Shown here: positions 48,943 to 61,857 of the stretch, in pieces | Position numbering within the stretch: the stretch's first letter is position 1 | Layout: every line of letters begins with the position of its first letter | Source: Timema cristinae | Lineage: Eukaryota > Arthropoda > Insecta > Phasmatodea > Timematidae | Direction of reading: 5' to 3' | Assembly (NCBI GenBank): GCA_039000515.1 | Contig: JBCFYV010000227.1 | Coordinates: forward strand, 1 to 64,000 | Length of the DNA stretch: 64,000 bases | Program-made: the position numbers and the translations under genes | Notes under the pieces: generated by a model | What the model saw: only the letters and a program-made list of their open reading frames with translations | What the model was told of the DNA's origin: nothing | Database searches by the model: none

Positions 48943-49221
48943 TTATGTGTTGGTAGGCTTGAGATTGGCATTGAAATTTATTTGTGGGAATTTTTTATTT
49001 ATTTCTTGGTGTGAGAGTTTTTTTATTGGTGGGGGGAGCGTACAGTACACTGCGTCAGGCACGCCTCCCACGAACTCCCTTAAAATTTTGGGATCGTTAG
49101 TGAGGACGGGAACGTGAAGCACGAAACACTCATGATAGCCGTTTAGCGTAGAGTGTGAACAGCCGGCAATGGCTCGTTGCAGCAAAACCCCTTTCACTTT
49201 ACCCATCACTTCCCCACACAT
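48943..49221 (-). CDS. Unassigned 92-codon frame
   Basis: A minus-strand frame starting MCGEVMGKVKG and containing TLNGYHECFVLHVP and VGGVPDAVYC. The coding half (49.03-49.22 kb) has higher GC than the neighbourhood and reads like protein, whereas the C-terminal third is AT-driven. I recognise no family. It may be an exon, part of an unrecognised mobile element, or chance. Confidence 0.2.
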   Translation of the reverse strand: MCGEVMGKVKGVLLQRAIAGCSHSTLNGYHECFVLHVPVLTNDPKILREFVGGVPDAVYCTLPPPIKKLSHQEINKKFPQINFNANLKPTNT

Positions 49222-49829
49222 CCTCGTGTATCAAATCCTTCGGGGCTAGGAAACTTTGATGTCGCAATCGACCTGGAGGGTACCCTTGAACTGTTAGTGA
49301 GAGTCGTTAACCATATACTTGTTTATTTAGTCATAATAGTGAAAGCGGATAGTAATGATCCTATTTAAGAGTAATCAACCCAACCCACTCCTTGACTTAA
49401 TGGTGTCACAGGAAAGTTCTCTTGACACACTGGGAATGACATTTGAAGGCCATGGCTCAGTTGTGGTTTCTAAAGCTCATTCAGGGGCCGATATTTCACA
49501 AAAAACCTAGTTTTTCATCTTGTTGTGTTTCAGCGTTCACCGTCTATTGTAACATGTACTCGAACTTTGATATATTTGTCCAAATAAGTTGAAATTAAAA
49601 TGTTGGTCTATAAAGAAAGAATAATAAAATTAGTGGTTGTTAATCATTTGACAGGAATTTACCATCATTTGCGCTAGGTTGAAATATGAAAATATGTCTA
49701 GTGAAAATCTTCCTAACAAGATGTAAATTAAAACATATAGGCAGTTTAAGAATCAAATAGCCAAAACAATTAGTTATACTTTTAGAGAGGACTACTCCAT
49801 CTAAATATCATATTATGAAAATTGAAAAA

Positions 49830-49915
49830 TGATACCTGGACACGGAATTCGAACCCAGATTATTTGGATTAGTACGCTAATGCTCTAATCACTAACCTAT
49901 TCAGTAATCGTCCCG
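49830..49915 (-). mobile_element. tRNA-like SINE head
   Basis: The minus strand has TAGGTTAGTGATTAGAGCAT (A-box region, strongly tRNA-like) and GGGTTCGAATTCC (B box, complement near 49843-49855). An AT-rich body follows. A tRNA pseudogene is the alternative. Confidence 0.55.
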
Positions 49916-50670
49916 TGCTCAGGGTAATTATTCACTCATATTTTAAGGCAGAGTCTATAAGGCATATGCCTTAATTGTCACCATGCAAATAAAGACAATA
50001 GTAAAAAAATCATTTTATTTTATCAAGATTGTTGAATAATTTATTTACAACCAAAATATATCTAGCTTATAAATACTATGTATTATAAAAATTCTTATTC
50101 AAAAGAAAGTTACAAATAATAACATTTGGTGTATTATTACATGTCACGATGTGGGGAATCCAGGCCAGTTCAATCCGTCTCTAATGTATGTTAGAACAGT
50201 CCCTGGTAGGGATTTGAAGCGTCTAAATCGGTCAATGGCAGAGTTAGACATTTAATTTACGGTAGGTTGAGACTAGGCGAAATGTGTACAAGCATATTCT
50301 TGGGTTTGAAATGTGAAATTCTACAAGCATTATTGTATTTATAAAAGTAATTTGCTTTTGTCGACTTATCAAACCTAGTAAAGATTTGAACCCCTACCTC
50401 CCTATATCACAGAACGAGATGTGTTGTTCCCACATTTTCTTGGTTGGAGAAAATAAATACGACCTCAGGGGTTGATAGAAGTATTTGATCGCATATTGTG
50501 CCCCATAACCACCAGATGGGTAACACGTCCACATTCACCTTATGCGTGAACATGATTGTGGCGTAACGGTAAATCCATGTTGTTTTACATGAATCGGGCA
50601 ATCACCAATGAGGAAACCATATTATTGATCAATAAAAAGCTGCACCTTTACATAAAGCACATTTCATTGA
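49916..50670. other. No gene seen; short SINE-like phrases
   Basis: GTGGGGAATCCAGGCC near 50155 echoes SINE family 1. A B-box-like GGGGTTCAAATCTT (minus, near 50375-50390) echoes the tRNA-like heads. Neither extends far enough to name. Confidence 0.4.
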
Positions 50671-50676
50671 AGCGAC

Positions 50677-50708
50677 TATAAATAAACTTTGAAATCATTA
50701 CATTCAGA
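50677..50708 (+). promoter_or_regulatory. TATA box and initiator of a candidate small gene
   Basis: TATAAATA (50677-50684) lies 29 bases upstream of the A of TTCAGA (50706), an arthropod-like initiator. This is the spacing of a focused RNA polymerase II promoter. A CAAAATG start context follows 39 bases on. Confidence 0.45.
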
Positions 50709-50744
50709 CATCACAATTATTAATTGCGCTGAATAAACATCAAA

Positions 50745-51196
50745 ATGAGTTTTGACGCATTGACAGATTGGATGAATTCAGGTATGTTTTAAAGTGCTTT
50801 GTTTATTATTTATTCATACTCTGTAAATTTGTATATTTTGTTGGTGACTATTTTGCTTATTGTGTCTTTAGTGTGCATCCTCCTTTGATAGAATATCAAG
50901 AAGATGCACCCCTGATGTCTCGGATATCATTCAACTGTCAGCGCTCGATAGTCCGGACCCTTTGGCGTTTTTAGCGAGGACGGAATTTGCCTGGTGGATA
51001 ACAACTGTTCCATGAGCAATTAGCGTCCTGCTATAGACTTTAAAGAACTGGCAGTGGTTTTTCCCTATGATAGTAGTTAATAAGTATTTATTTCATTTCA
51101 GACTCCTGGGATCCATACAGGTTGGATGACGGCCTGAGGGTGGACCCGGAGGTACAAACACCAACGCTCAGCGATTGGGGCGACTACACGACGTAG
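50745..51196 (+). CDS. Candidate minute spliced gene (43 residues)
   Basis: ATG at 50745 (context CAAAATG) opens MSFDALTDWMNS and meets a good donor, CAG|GTATGT, at 50781/50782. Joining in phase to the acceptor TTTCAG at 51101 continues DSWDPYRLDDGL... to WGDYTT and a stop at 51194-51196, giving 43 acidic residues. An alternative acceptor at 50871 (CTTTAG, 90-base intron) opens into a 47-codon acidic frame ending at 51013-51015, but the phase does not match. The last exon is GC-richer than its surroundings and also holds a second open frame (51130-51330, 66 codons) offset by one base. I recognise no family. Options are a small host gene, the 5' part of a larger gene, or a remnant of a compact viral or mobile sequence. 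Confidence 0.3.
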
Positions 51197-51330
51197 CGCC
51201 CGCAGCATGCGTGCGGCCGTTGGGTGCTGAAGAAAGTAGCGAAGTGGAGGTGAAGTCTATACTGGTCCCTTTCCTTGAAGCTGTCAGTGGACTGCCCCAA
51301 TGCGAAATACTCCTCCCCACTTGTCTCTGA

Positions 51331-51769
51331 CATATACTATAGAAAATCTGTCAGTGGGTAACTGATGTTTGGGGTCAATTTGATACACTAGATCGTCTAA
51401 TATGTAAAATAGTCTAATATGTAGCTATTAAAAACATATTTTAAATTTGTATAAAAAAGTACCATCTACAAGTAACAATACTATGGACACTAGCTTAGAA
51501 ATATACAAATTATAACACAATATTCATTTGCTTTCCCTCTCTTTATTTCTATCTCTTTCAAAACCACCGTTATTTCATTTTGCCTGAAGAGCATTATTTA
51601 AATTTTGAGCTATCAGATTGCGTTGACATCTATAAACCGTCAATTTTACGCTCTTTTGAGGATACGCAGTTTTAAAACGAAAAAATTATATAGTGTTTCA
51701 ACATATTTAAGTATAACCGACATAACAATTAACCGAAGAAATTATATTGTTGCTTTAGGCGGTTATTAA
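51331..51769. other. No gene seen
   Basis: AT-rich sequence with no recognised feature. Confidence 0.5.
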
Positions 51770-51879
51770 ATGTTTCGGATCCCACGTTAAACTGAAGGTC
51801 CTCCATTTCATCTCACAATCACCCTATCATTACACATTAGTGTAAGTGCTTTAATCCGAACTGTTAGTAAGATGCTGTG

Positions 51880-51943
<64 letters not shown>
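51770..51943 (+). mobile_element. SINE family 1, 5'-truncated, with long AAT tail
   Basis: It starts within the body (CACGTTAAACTGAAGGTCC), runs through CATTACACATTAGTG and GTAAGATGC, and ends in about 20 perfect AAT repeats. The tRNA-like head is missing, as expected of a 5'-truncated insertion. Confidence 0.75.
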
Positions 51944-51944
<1 letters not shown>

Positions 51945-53184
51945 GAGTCTCGATTTTGTCGTGAGCTATATTTTAAAACAACAAATACTTAATTAAACTG
52001 GGTTTTCTGAATGTCCGCAACTGTGTTAGGTGACACTTTACAGGCTGATGTAAGGGATTGACAGTTAAATTTTGTATTTCTGAAGTTTTAATACCAAAGA
52101 TTTTTCTCATCAATATCTATATATAAATATATGTCTATATTTATCCATTAGAAACACAGATTTGATTTTCTTCAAATAGTAATTTCAAAAGTTCTTAAAT
52201 ATCTGTCAACGGTGTACTAGAACTATTTGAAAACTTTTCCTTTTAATTAAAAGTTTATCTTGAAATTCTAAAATGATCATAATAAATATTGAAGAATTTT
52301 TGAGATTAACATGTGTGTAAAATGAAACTCTCTGTTCCAACTTGAGTAATAACTGATTTTATGCCGAAATAAATAATTGTGTTTTATGAAGCCCCTTACA
52401 TCCAAAAATATTAGCGTATTACGAGAGATCCCGTTGCCACTCGCCTGGAGGGAGGATTTAAATAAACTATTTTATATTAGAAAACACATATTCAGTGCAG
52501 TCTGCTGGGATTGGACTATTTAACTTTCTTTCAGAGTCAGGCACAAACTCTTTAAACCTTCTAAGTTGGTTTGAGTATTATTACAAATGAAGTGAAACAC
52601 ATGAATTGAATTGCAAACAAAACATAATTTCAAATAAAGATAAAAATAGAAGAGAGATGTAACTTAAGAAACGAGTATTACACTCATACCTCTTATTTTA
52701 GTTCTTTCAAATTTGAAGGTAGATAAAAAAAAATTGTTTCCTTGAAGGTTAAAAAAAAATTGAAATGGTGTAATCTTTCCTTCGTGATGGTTTTTACATT
52801 CTACTAATGTACCCACTTTAGCCTTCGTCATACGCATTACAAATCATAGAATATAAAGTGAAAATAAAAGTGTCTCTCTTCACATTTATTTCCTCTTATT
52901 AAAGTTCTCTTTACAAGGACTCTTGGCCTGAAGGAGAAAAAAAGAAAGCATGGAGATGAAAATAATAAAATAATCAGAATTTCTGAGTGGAATGGCTTCC
53001 TTTTACATTCATGGTATTTGAAACAATTCTTGAGGAATTTGTACTTGGGTGAGATTGAGGAGTTCATGTCTTAGAGATTGTTTCTTTCCAAATTACGTTT
53101 CTTGTTAATAAGAGGTAAATATATTAACTAAATTCAAATATAATGAAAGATTTAAAAAATATATAGACACATCTTTAGCTAACT
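51944..53184. other. No gene seen
   Basis: AT-rich sequence. A 76-codon minus frame at 52.84-53.07 kb has no recognisable motif. Confidence 0.5.
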
Positions 53185-54130
53185 CGAGATTTTGATGAAT
53201 GTTGACGTTTCATGACTCCCTAAAGCCGAAAAAGTTGTTTTTGAATTTCCGTCTGTCTGTCTGTACCTCCAACTAGAGCCTAAACTATTTTACCGATTGA
53301 GCTAAATTTGATATCTTAGGGTTTACATAGGGTTGCCCCGAGGGTTTTTGGAATTGGATTATACCCCTAAAATTACGGGTAGTTTACTGAATTGCAAAAA
53401 GAGAAAAAGTCGATTTTCTCAAAATCGGCTCTAACGATTTTGATTAAATTTCATTTATAAACTTTAATAAATATTCTAAACAAAAGGGCTTCTCTCAATA
53501 TTTCGGCAAAATGGCTTTAAGGGCTCCGGTCTGAGGCATAAATTAACATTTTTTTATAATATCTCCGAAACTATTTGAGATATGAAATTACTTATCGTTA
53601 CAAATATGTATATATATTTTTAATACAAATATTTTATTCGAAACATATTTTTATAAAAATCAATAACTTTCAATCTATACGCAATTATATATATATTTTT
53701 TAACTTTTGGACATTAAAGTTTAAGTATTGCGACCGTAAAAAATATCTAACCTGAAATGTTGATGGATGTCAACGTTCATGACCCCCGGAATCTTAAAAT
53801 AATAGTCTTTGCAAAGCCGTCTGTCTCTGTATCTATTAAAACTTAAAATTAAGAGTAGTTTTATAAGGGACGAAAAGAGAAAAAATAGGTTTTCTCAAAA
53901 TCTGCTCCAATGATTTTGATTAAAATTCGTATCTAGGCGTTGATTAAGATAATAAATGAACTAGCTAGTTTCATTTTCCCATGAAAATGAGTTTTAGGGT
54001 ACTTTACAGAATCGTTAATTTCCGTATCTCTACAACTATTTTAGATACTAAACAACTTATCATTGCAAAATTGTAGGACTATTAGAAATAAAACACTATT
54101 ATTTGGCATAAATTTTTTATAAAAGTAACA
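53185..54130 (+). repeat. Two diverged tandem copies of an interspersed repeat
   Basis: Copy 1 (about 53185-53750) and copy 2 (about 53756-54130) share, in order, TTGA(C)GTTTCATGAC, CCGTCTGTCT, AAAAGAGAAAAA, TTTTCTCAAAAT, C(A/T)AACGATTTTGATTAAA and a later ATATC(T)CCGAAACTATTT-like segment. The copies are strongly diverged. Similar phrases occur at 1-130. No coding; family unknown. Confidence 0.6.
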
Positions 54131-54714
54131 GTTTCTGGAATATTTGCAAATATATTAATACAATTTTGTGAGCTTTAGTTTTAAACATGCACTACTTAAG
54201 TCTTAACGCAATAATTCTCCAATGCCATAGAGTAATTAAATATAAGTAAGTATCTAAAAAAAGTGTGCTATTTTTTCCTTAGGTGGACAAAGATGCGCCT
54301 CTTTTCTCATTGATTCTATATCATTGTATATTATTTTATTCGTGTTCTTATGTGGAGTGGTGATGATACAAAGCACATTATTCCGTTCAGAAATCTTACG
54401 AGTTTATAGAAAGAGAGAGAATGTCTGTGCGGTGCGCCGTACCATTTTTTTATTATGTCACGAATTTTTAACGCCCGCTTTCTGAACCAATTGATCACAT
54501 TAGATATAATAATGAAATGATAGAACATTATAGAATAAAAACAACGCTTGGAATCCTAAATGTATTTTAAAAGTTTGCAGGGGTTTTATATTCATTATTA
54601 AGTCTTACCTAATATTTATTGGCGACCTAATTTAAGGGTTATAACTGTGGTGGTTCATTTCACAGAGATTGCAATTGGATTAGGGATTGTACATAATTAG
54701 TTTTATGTAAAAAC
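54131..54714. other. No gene seen
   Basis: AT-rich sequence with no supported feature. Confidence 0.5.
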
Positions 54715-54812
54715 ATACTTTAGTGCACCAGTCAAGATTCGAAATGCATCCGTTCTGTAACAGGTAGTCCAGTCAATTAAATGCGTCACGTCTTAGTCCA
54801 CGTGATCACAAG
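54715..54812 (-). mobile_element. tRNA-derived SINE head, family 2-like
   Basis: On the minus strand, GTGATCACGTGGACTAAGACG and, downstream, ATTTCGAATCTT resemble A and B boxes. GTGATCACGTGG is shared with the 44.8-kb copy, supporting membership of one family. Confidence 0.5.
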
Positions 54813-55699
54813 AATATGTCTAATTTTATCTTAACAAGGCACAATACGGGTCAAATACAATGCGCCGTGAATATTGTGCTTGTCATTTGTTATGTTCCTT
54901 AGCGCCAAGTCTAGCTACTGGCGACTTCATCAAACACAACATCCAGAGTTTTTTTACGTACTCATAACAGGGGAAAGTATTGTGATGGTGAAAAAATATA
55001 TCTCTAGATTTTGACAGTTTTTTACGAGCTATATGAACATTAACCCCCAATAAAAAGTAGATTTGACAATTCTTTTCTATCTCCATATCTGTTTTGTATG
55101 TCATAGCCATTGATCCAAAACATTTTGATGGATTTTGATATTTAGATACTATACCCCAAAACAATTGTTTTTTGTACCCTAGCCATTCAATACGGATATT
55201 TTAACAATAATTAATTTTTTTTAATTCAAAATATTTCCAAAATGGCTCTGTGTTGTTTAAAATGCATTTCTAAGCATTGATGAACATGATAACTATTTAA
55301 TCCTTTTGTTTGCTTAAAGTTTTTTCAATCTTTCAATGTGATTAATATAATAAAATTGACAATGGGTTTAATTGTTTTGTGTTTTAAGGTTTAATATTGA
55401 TATAAACGTAATTCTTTTTACCAATGGTTCAATCGTTGTATCGTGAAGCTTCGTGGGATCGGGATGATCTTGTTATTTTTTTCCAATGCATTCATAGAGT
55501 TGTTTCAAATTATAATAAAACCTTGAAAATCTTATTGATTTGGGGCCACTTCTGTTGACCTTTAATGTTTGTTTATTTTCGATCTCTCTTGTTCGATGAT
55601 TATATTAATATGGTAATATTGTTTGTTATGTTTATAAGATTTTTAAGATTTTTTTTTTTATAATTTATCAATCTAACTTTTTGTAGGTTAATGAATATT
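54813..55699. other. No gene seen
   Basis: A 93-codon minus frame (54883-55164) starts MFWGIVSKYQNPSK. It has no motif I recognise and is probably chance. Confidence 0.45.
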
Positions 55700-58600
55700 T
55701 ATACCATGATTTGTTATGTTTAGGATATTTCCAAGAAATTTTCCACTTTAATAATCAAATTAAAGGGAAAATTTAGTAAAATTTTCTATGAGGGTTGTAA
55801 ATTGAGAAAAATCCCACAAAAATTAAAAATTATAAAAATTTGTTTTAAAAAATTGGCTTTTAAATAAATCGTGGAGTGAAAAATCATTAAACCCCCTTTC
55901 ATTCTCACAAATTGAAAAAAAAAAATTTTAAATTGGGGGAAATTTTTAGAAAGTCCTAAGGGGAATTTTTTAACATACAAAATTTTATAACAAAATCTAC
56001 AAGTAGGAAAACCGTTTTTATTTTGATTACTTGAACCTTTAGGGCATACAATTTCTTTTTAAAAAACTTATCGACTTTTGTGAAGTATAATTTTTATCCC
56101 TTTTGGGTGTGCCGAGGAAATTTTCTCTAATTTTCCAATTTTTAAACCTCAACGCCATATGGCTAATTTCTTATAAACTCTCCTTACCCATATCTTCACC
56201 CTTTAGTGAAAATTTGGGGATATCCAAGTGTCAACGAGACAGCTCCAATACTTCAACCTGTACGTGTAAATCAGTTTGTTTAAAACACCTAAAGTAAAAA
56301 ATTTCACTTTTTCGAAATTGGGGTGCAACATTGGAATCAATCAAGATTTAAATATAAAAAAAGTTTATCTCTCCTGTAACTTAAACTACTATTGCTCTAC
56401 GTTCAAACACGTGGTTAGTCAAAAAATAATTTTTTTTTGAAATTCTGTCTAAAAAAAAAAAAGGGGACTAAATTATTATAGTTAGAAAAATATTTGAAGC
56501 ATACCCTTTGTTATAAGAGGGGTCATATGAAGAAATTTTACAGCCGGCCAGCGTCCTCAAAGAAGGGGGAAAAATAAATCTATATTATTTCTTTGCATAA
56601 AAAAAACATGGAAATTAGATAACTAAATTAATACAACATTTTTTGATATGGGATATGTGTGATAAACCCCCACGCCAGATTCTGAGATATCTTTAAACTC
56701 ATTTCTAAAACCAGGATTTTCTATAATGGCGGAATCACGGCACAAGACTCGCCAGTTCAATAAAATTTCTATAATATATGCCTGGGGGTTTAATAGGCCT
56801 ATAGTTATATACCTTGTCTATTCTTTTACCAGGCAGATTTTAAATATTCCTATAGCAATTGGCATTTTAAAATGTCGTTTTAAGTTAAATTAATAAAAAA
56901 TCGGGGAAAATTTGAGATGTCTGGAGAAAAAAACTGGAAAAACACAGCTAAAAATATTTACGATTTGGGTAGAAATAAAAATATGACTAATTTTTGTTAA
57001 TTTTCCCTACACACGGGACAAAAAAAGGGATTTAAAAAGTAATTGGTTTATAATCAGCGACTAAACCTTGACTAATTCGAATACGCACGATGCGAACCCT
57101 CTGACACCCAAATTTCCAACACGAAATTTGTCAACAATCTAAATTGATCATTTTGAATTTTCTGATCTGCAAGCTTATAAGCTTGGAAAGTAGGCCAACG
57201 GTTCATGTTTTTTGCACCACCCCTTTCAAGTCAAAGCACCCCCAAAAAATTGCCAGAGGCAATTCCCTTTGATGAAAAGACCGGGGACAATAGGGGGGGC
57301 CATTTTCTGTCTTTCATTGTCTTCATACAAATCAGGTGCTCAAGTTGAGGATAAAGTTTTTTTCGGGTTTTCTTCCCATACATTTTTTAATTTTTAAAAA
57401 ATCATGTAGTTTGGTAACGAACATTAGAAAATACATAATTTTTTTTTAATCTTTCCCAAATAGAAAAATTTTTTTATTATGAATGAAATAAATTAAATTT
57501 TTTGTTACTCATCGTATTCAGTAAAGTTTTTTTATAAGTTTTTGGTTTTGAATTCCCCAAAAACAGCTTCACGTGGTTTTTGGTTCATTAAGATCGCAGC
57601 ATTTTAAAAAACCGCTCTAACCCCAGCTTTAAAACACGGTTAATTTCCGGGTCGTTTTAAAATTTATTTGTTGGGGGGAGAATTTTCTCAAGGTTCAATA
57701 TAAAACTAACCTATTATTAAACAGAAAGAAAAGGAAAGAGGCCAATTTTTGGATAACTATTAAAACACAAATCTAGAGCCACCATCTTTTGAAACAGTCC
57801 AAACCACCTTCCAACCCCACCTACAGTCCATAAGCAGAAGGGTCCTAAAGTGCCCCTTTGGGGTTTAAACCTTTTTTCCCTTCCACCCTTTCTCCCACCC
57901 CCCCAAGGATCGAAAAATTACTAAAAAAGATACCCCAACCAAACTAGCGTGTTTTACTTGGGAAGGTTAAATCCTACGCTCCCTTCCTCGAGAAAACAAA
58001 AAAAGACGCTTGTATTAGTTATTTTTGTATAGCAGCAATCACAATTTACTACCCCGGGAAAAACCCGGGCTCAAGCGCTGATTGGCGGTGTTCACGCCAA
58101 ACCCCCCTTTACACTGTGAAGCCACACTGTGTCTCAAATAGACCATACTTCTGGATGGAAATAAAAAAAAACAACCCCTGATCTTTAAATTGAAAAGTAA
58201 CAGTAAAAAATTTTAGATCACGCGTATTCAACAAGGGTTTCTAAAAGTACAGACAAAATTTAAATTTTAAAGGACAAAAATGATTTGATTTTTAAAATTT
58301 AAGTAAAATTGCTTAAAAATTTATTTTTGGGCCCCTACATACCAAATGCATAACACCCAAACTTTCTTAAAATTAAAAATTTTTTAGCTGAACAATTTGG
58401 AACGATAAATAAGGATTAAATTATGCCGAAATAAACAAATACATCGTGGATCTGAGGAAAATTTGATCAAAAAAGGCCAACGTTGGACACAATAATATAC
58501 AGTAAAAAAAAAATTGATTTTCAGTATACTGACTTGAAAACATAATTTTTTAATAAACATGGGGGAGGAGAATTTTTAGAATGAAATATAACGGTCAAAA

Positions 58601-60359
58601 TTTTGGATAAAAACTATGCGGGGCACTTCAACCACTAATGAAAAATGAATGTATGTTTTTCAAGAAAATTTTTAAAATTAATAAAATAAACAATAGAAAA
58701 AAAATACTTTAATAGATCTAAGACCTAAAACCTAACTACTTTACTTTTTTTCGCTTTTTTTTGCTTATAAAATCAGTTTTCAGGAATAAATAACTCAAAT
58801 AAACGATTATAATTAAAAATATTCATTTTTTTTCCTTAAATATAAACATACTATTTTTTAAAAACTGATAAAAAGTTTCCCCTTCCACGAAATTTAACTA
58901 TTTCCATCAAAAGAAAGGTACCACCAAAAAGCTTTTTTAAATTTTTTTTGGGAAATGACTTTTTTTCTTTGTAGCGTCCCTATAAACTTCTCCATACAAT
59001 CCGAAGCTTTTACGTAATCTACGTTACTTTCCCACCCACCAGGAATTGCGAGTTTTTTAAAGATCAAAGCCCGCCGGGTCTCGGGGCCAGGATTTATCCA
59101 AAGAAAACACAAGCACAATAACCCCTTCGGGGGCATGACCCAAATTTTACTTTGGGGCTTTAAGAAAATTAACTTTCTTGAGTAAGAGAAGAAAGGGCCA
59201 AGGGAAAAAGGGAACAAAAAGGGTTTTAAAAGAAAACGAAGAAAATAAGAATTTAGTCAAACTTTTTTTATTTTGGGAAAATTTAAAAAAATTTTATTTA
59301 AATTTAAAAGGTGTGTGGAGAACCAATTTAAATTTTAGGTTAGCAAATACTTGTTAAAATATAATATAATTTAATATTTAAGTTTACTTTTAATTTTTTA
59401 AAATTTAATGTATAATCCAAAAAAAAATGAAAAATTGACTACGAAAAAGATAAAAAAAATTGAAGAACCCGATTATTTAAAAAAAAATTAACGAAAAAAA
59501 GTTGGGGGTCCATAAGAGAAAGGGAAAGGGGTTTTAAGAGTTTGGGTTTTTGATCAACACCCAATAATTTTTAGAAGATGAAAAGAAACATAATTTGATG
59601 GTTGGGCAAATCCTAGGATTGGGCGTGAACGGGAAAAAAGATCACATGGGAATAATACCAGATGGAGGGAAAACCCCTGAGTTGACCAAGAAAACCAAAG
59701 GGAGATAACTGAGGGCAAAAACAAAGGACTGAGTGGAAAAAAACTCGTGGAAGGATGGCGCAAATATGAAAAAATTGAGAGGGAACTGGGGAGGTCTTGC
59801 AAGAATAAAGTGTCCCTGATTGCTGGAAAAATGATAAAATACCAAACAGTGTTACGTAGACAAAAGTGTACCTCATATAATATGGGTTTCTAGCTATGGC
59901 TGTATACTGTAACGTTATTTATTATGGGTTTTTAATTCTCTATTTCCACTCAAAAAGTCAGAGACACTTCCTGTTAAAAAAACCCTTATTTATATTCTCC
60001 CTGTCAGTGTAAATTTTGGAAAAATCATTGGTTTTTAAAACACGGCTCATTTTGAAAACTACAGCAATTTCTTTGTATAAAAAATGAAGGTTCTTATTTT
60101 AAAAAGATTAAAGCAGCCAAAATTTTTAATTTCGGGAAAAAAACAACCCATTGCCTCAATCATCAATTCATCTCTGTGAAAGAGGGGTAGGGTCTTTTAC
60201 CCCCCCCCTCTATATACAAAAATAAATTTGTCGACAAGCTGAAAATCTAATCTGGAATCTTTTTTTAAAACACAAAAAACAACCTACTGATTAATCCCCA
60301 AAATTTAACTTGCTATGCACTGAACCACACAAACCGGGATAAACAATATAATTGGGTTT

Positions 60360-60845
60360 TTTGTTACCACTATCACTCTCCATGTGGTCCAGGCCACACA
60401 GCCAGTATAATAACAAAGGATTTAATTAAGGTTCTTACAACTATCACTATGGTCATTTACCCATTAACCATCTAAGAAAAACAGGGTCTATATTTAATGG
60501 TTTTTTTACAATATCACTCTACAATGGGTTTGTTTACCCTTAACCATTCAAGAACACAGGGTCTATATTGAAATGGTTCTTTTCAACTACACTCTACAAG
60601 TCAATTTACCCATTAACCATTCTAAGAACACGGATCTATATTGAAAGGTTCTTTACAACTACACCTACATATTCATTACCCCTTAACCATTCAAAACACA
60701 GGGTCTATATTGAATGGTCTTTACAACTATACTCACAATGGTCATTTACCCATTTAAACCCTTTAAAACCAGGGCTAATTTAATGGTTCATTACAACATC
60801 ACTATCCATAGGGCACCACACACTAACCATCTGAGAACCAGGGTT
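60360..60845. repeat. Noisy tandem array, ~70-76-bp unit, about 6 copies
   Basis: Each unit contains CTTACAACTATCACTCTACA, GGTCATTTACCCATTAACC, ATTC(T)AAGAACACAGGGTC and TATATTGAATGG, with many small gaps. It is non-coding. Confidence 0.8.
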
Positions 60846-61832
60846 TAAAAAGAAAAAAGGGCTCCCGAGCTCCCAGAGAAGACATCTCTGGCTTCAAAAT
60901 TTAAAAAATATTATTTTTTGCACTTTTTTTGGGTAAAAAAAACAAACCAAATTTATGGGAAGGTACCTTGAGTAGAGGAAAGTAGAAAACATTTTTTGTT
61001 TAAACATACATGTCCGGGATTCGTCTGGACATTTTTTAAACATGTATTAAAAACATACATACAATTTTCGCTCATCCCCCTGCCATCTGTGCAAGCTGCA
61101 CGCATATTTAACTAAAACCTGATGTACAAAATTTATTTATAAGTAATTTAACCCCAAAAAATTTCATCTATTAAACCATAATTACGTCGCTATAGTTTAA
61201 ACATACAACACACTTCTACATATACTCAAATGGGGAAAAAATTGTTCTAAATTGTTAAACAACAAAAGAGTTTTTTTTTTTTTTATTGTTGTTGCAAAAT
61301 GACCTCCACCCACACCTAGTAGCTTTCAAACTAAAATAAGTAATTACTAAAAACCACTGCTTAAATTCCTCATAAAGAAATTGTTTATAAATCCCAAAAA
61401 CCCCAAAAAAATTATCACAAATGGGATAGTTTTACTTTAAACTATCGAGTTTTTCAAACAAAAAAGACAACTCAAGGGGAAAATTTTATCAAAAATTTAA
61501 AATAAAATAACTTTATTTAATTTAAAGAAGATGCGGGGACCGAAATTAAACTGGCCAAACCGGGGTATCTCATTCTTCGTCGAGGGGAAAACAAACAAAC
61601 TCAGGACCCCCACTCGGTAAGAAGTTTCTACTGGCTGAGCAAACTTTTTGGGCTTTTCAATATACTGATGTAAGCTAATAATTTACAAACAAGAGGTAAT
61701 TAACCCCTTTAAATGTACCAAAAAGCTATAGTTTTCCCTGTCAGGTTTTACCCTAATTATTACAATCCTCAGCTCAAACTCCCCTAAAGGGTTTTCACAA
61801 TATTACAGTACCCCTGCTTCTTTGGGGGTGAC

Positions 61833-61857
61833 TGACAGCTGACAGCTGACAGCTGAT
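61833..61857. repeat. Short TGACAGC tandem repeat
   Basis: Three perfect TGACAGC units and a partial fourth, giving alternating CAGCTG palindromes. Confidence 0.85.

Noticed and set aside
58894..59217. 107-codon minus frame with a protein-like middle (AIPGGWESNVDYVKASDCME)
   Set aside because: Lies in the second low-fidelity block, with no family recognised; left unannotated until the sequence is corrected.
59554..59890. Overlapping minus frames of 67-87 codons, and a plus frame with KKLVEGWRKYEKIEREL
   Set aside because: Competing frames on both strands in noisy sequence, with no recognised family.
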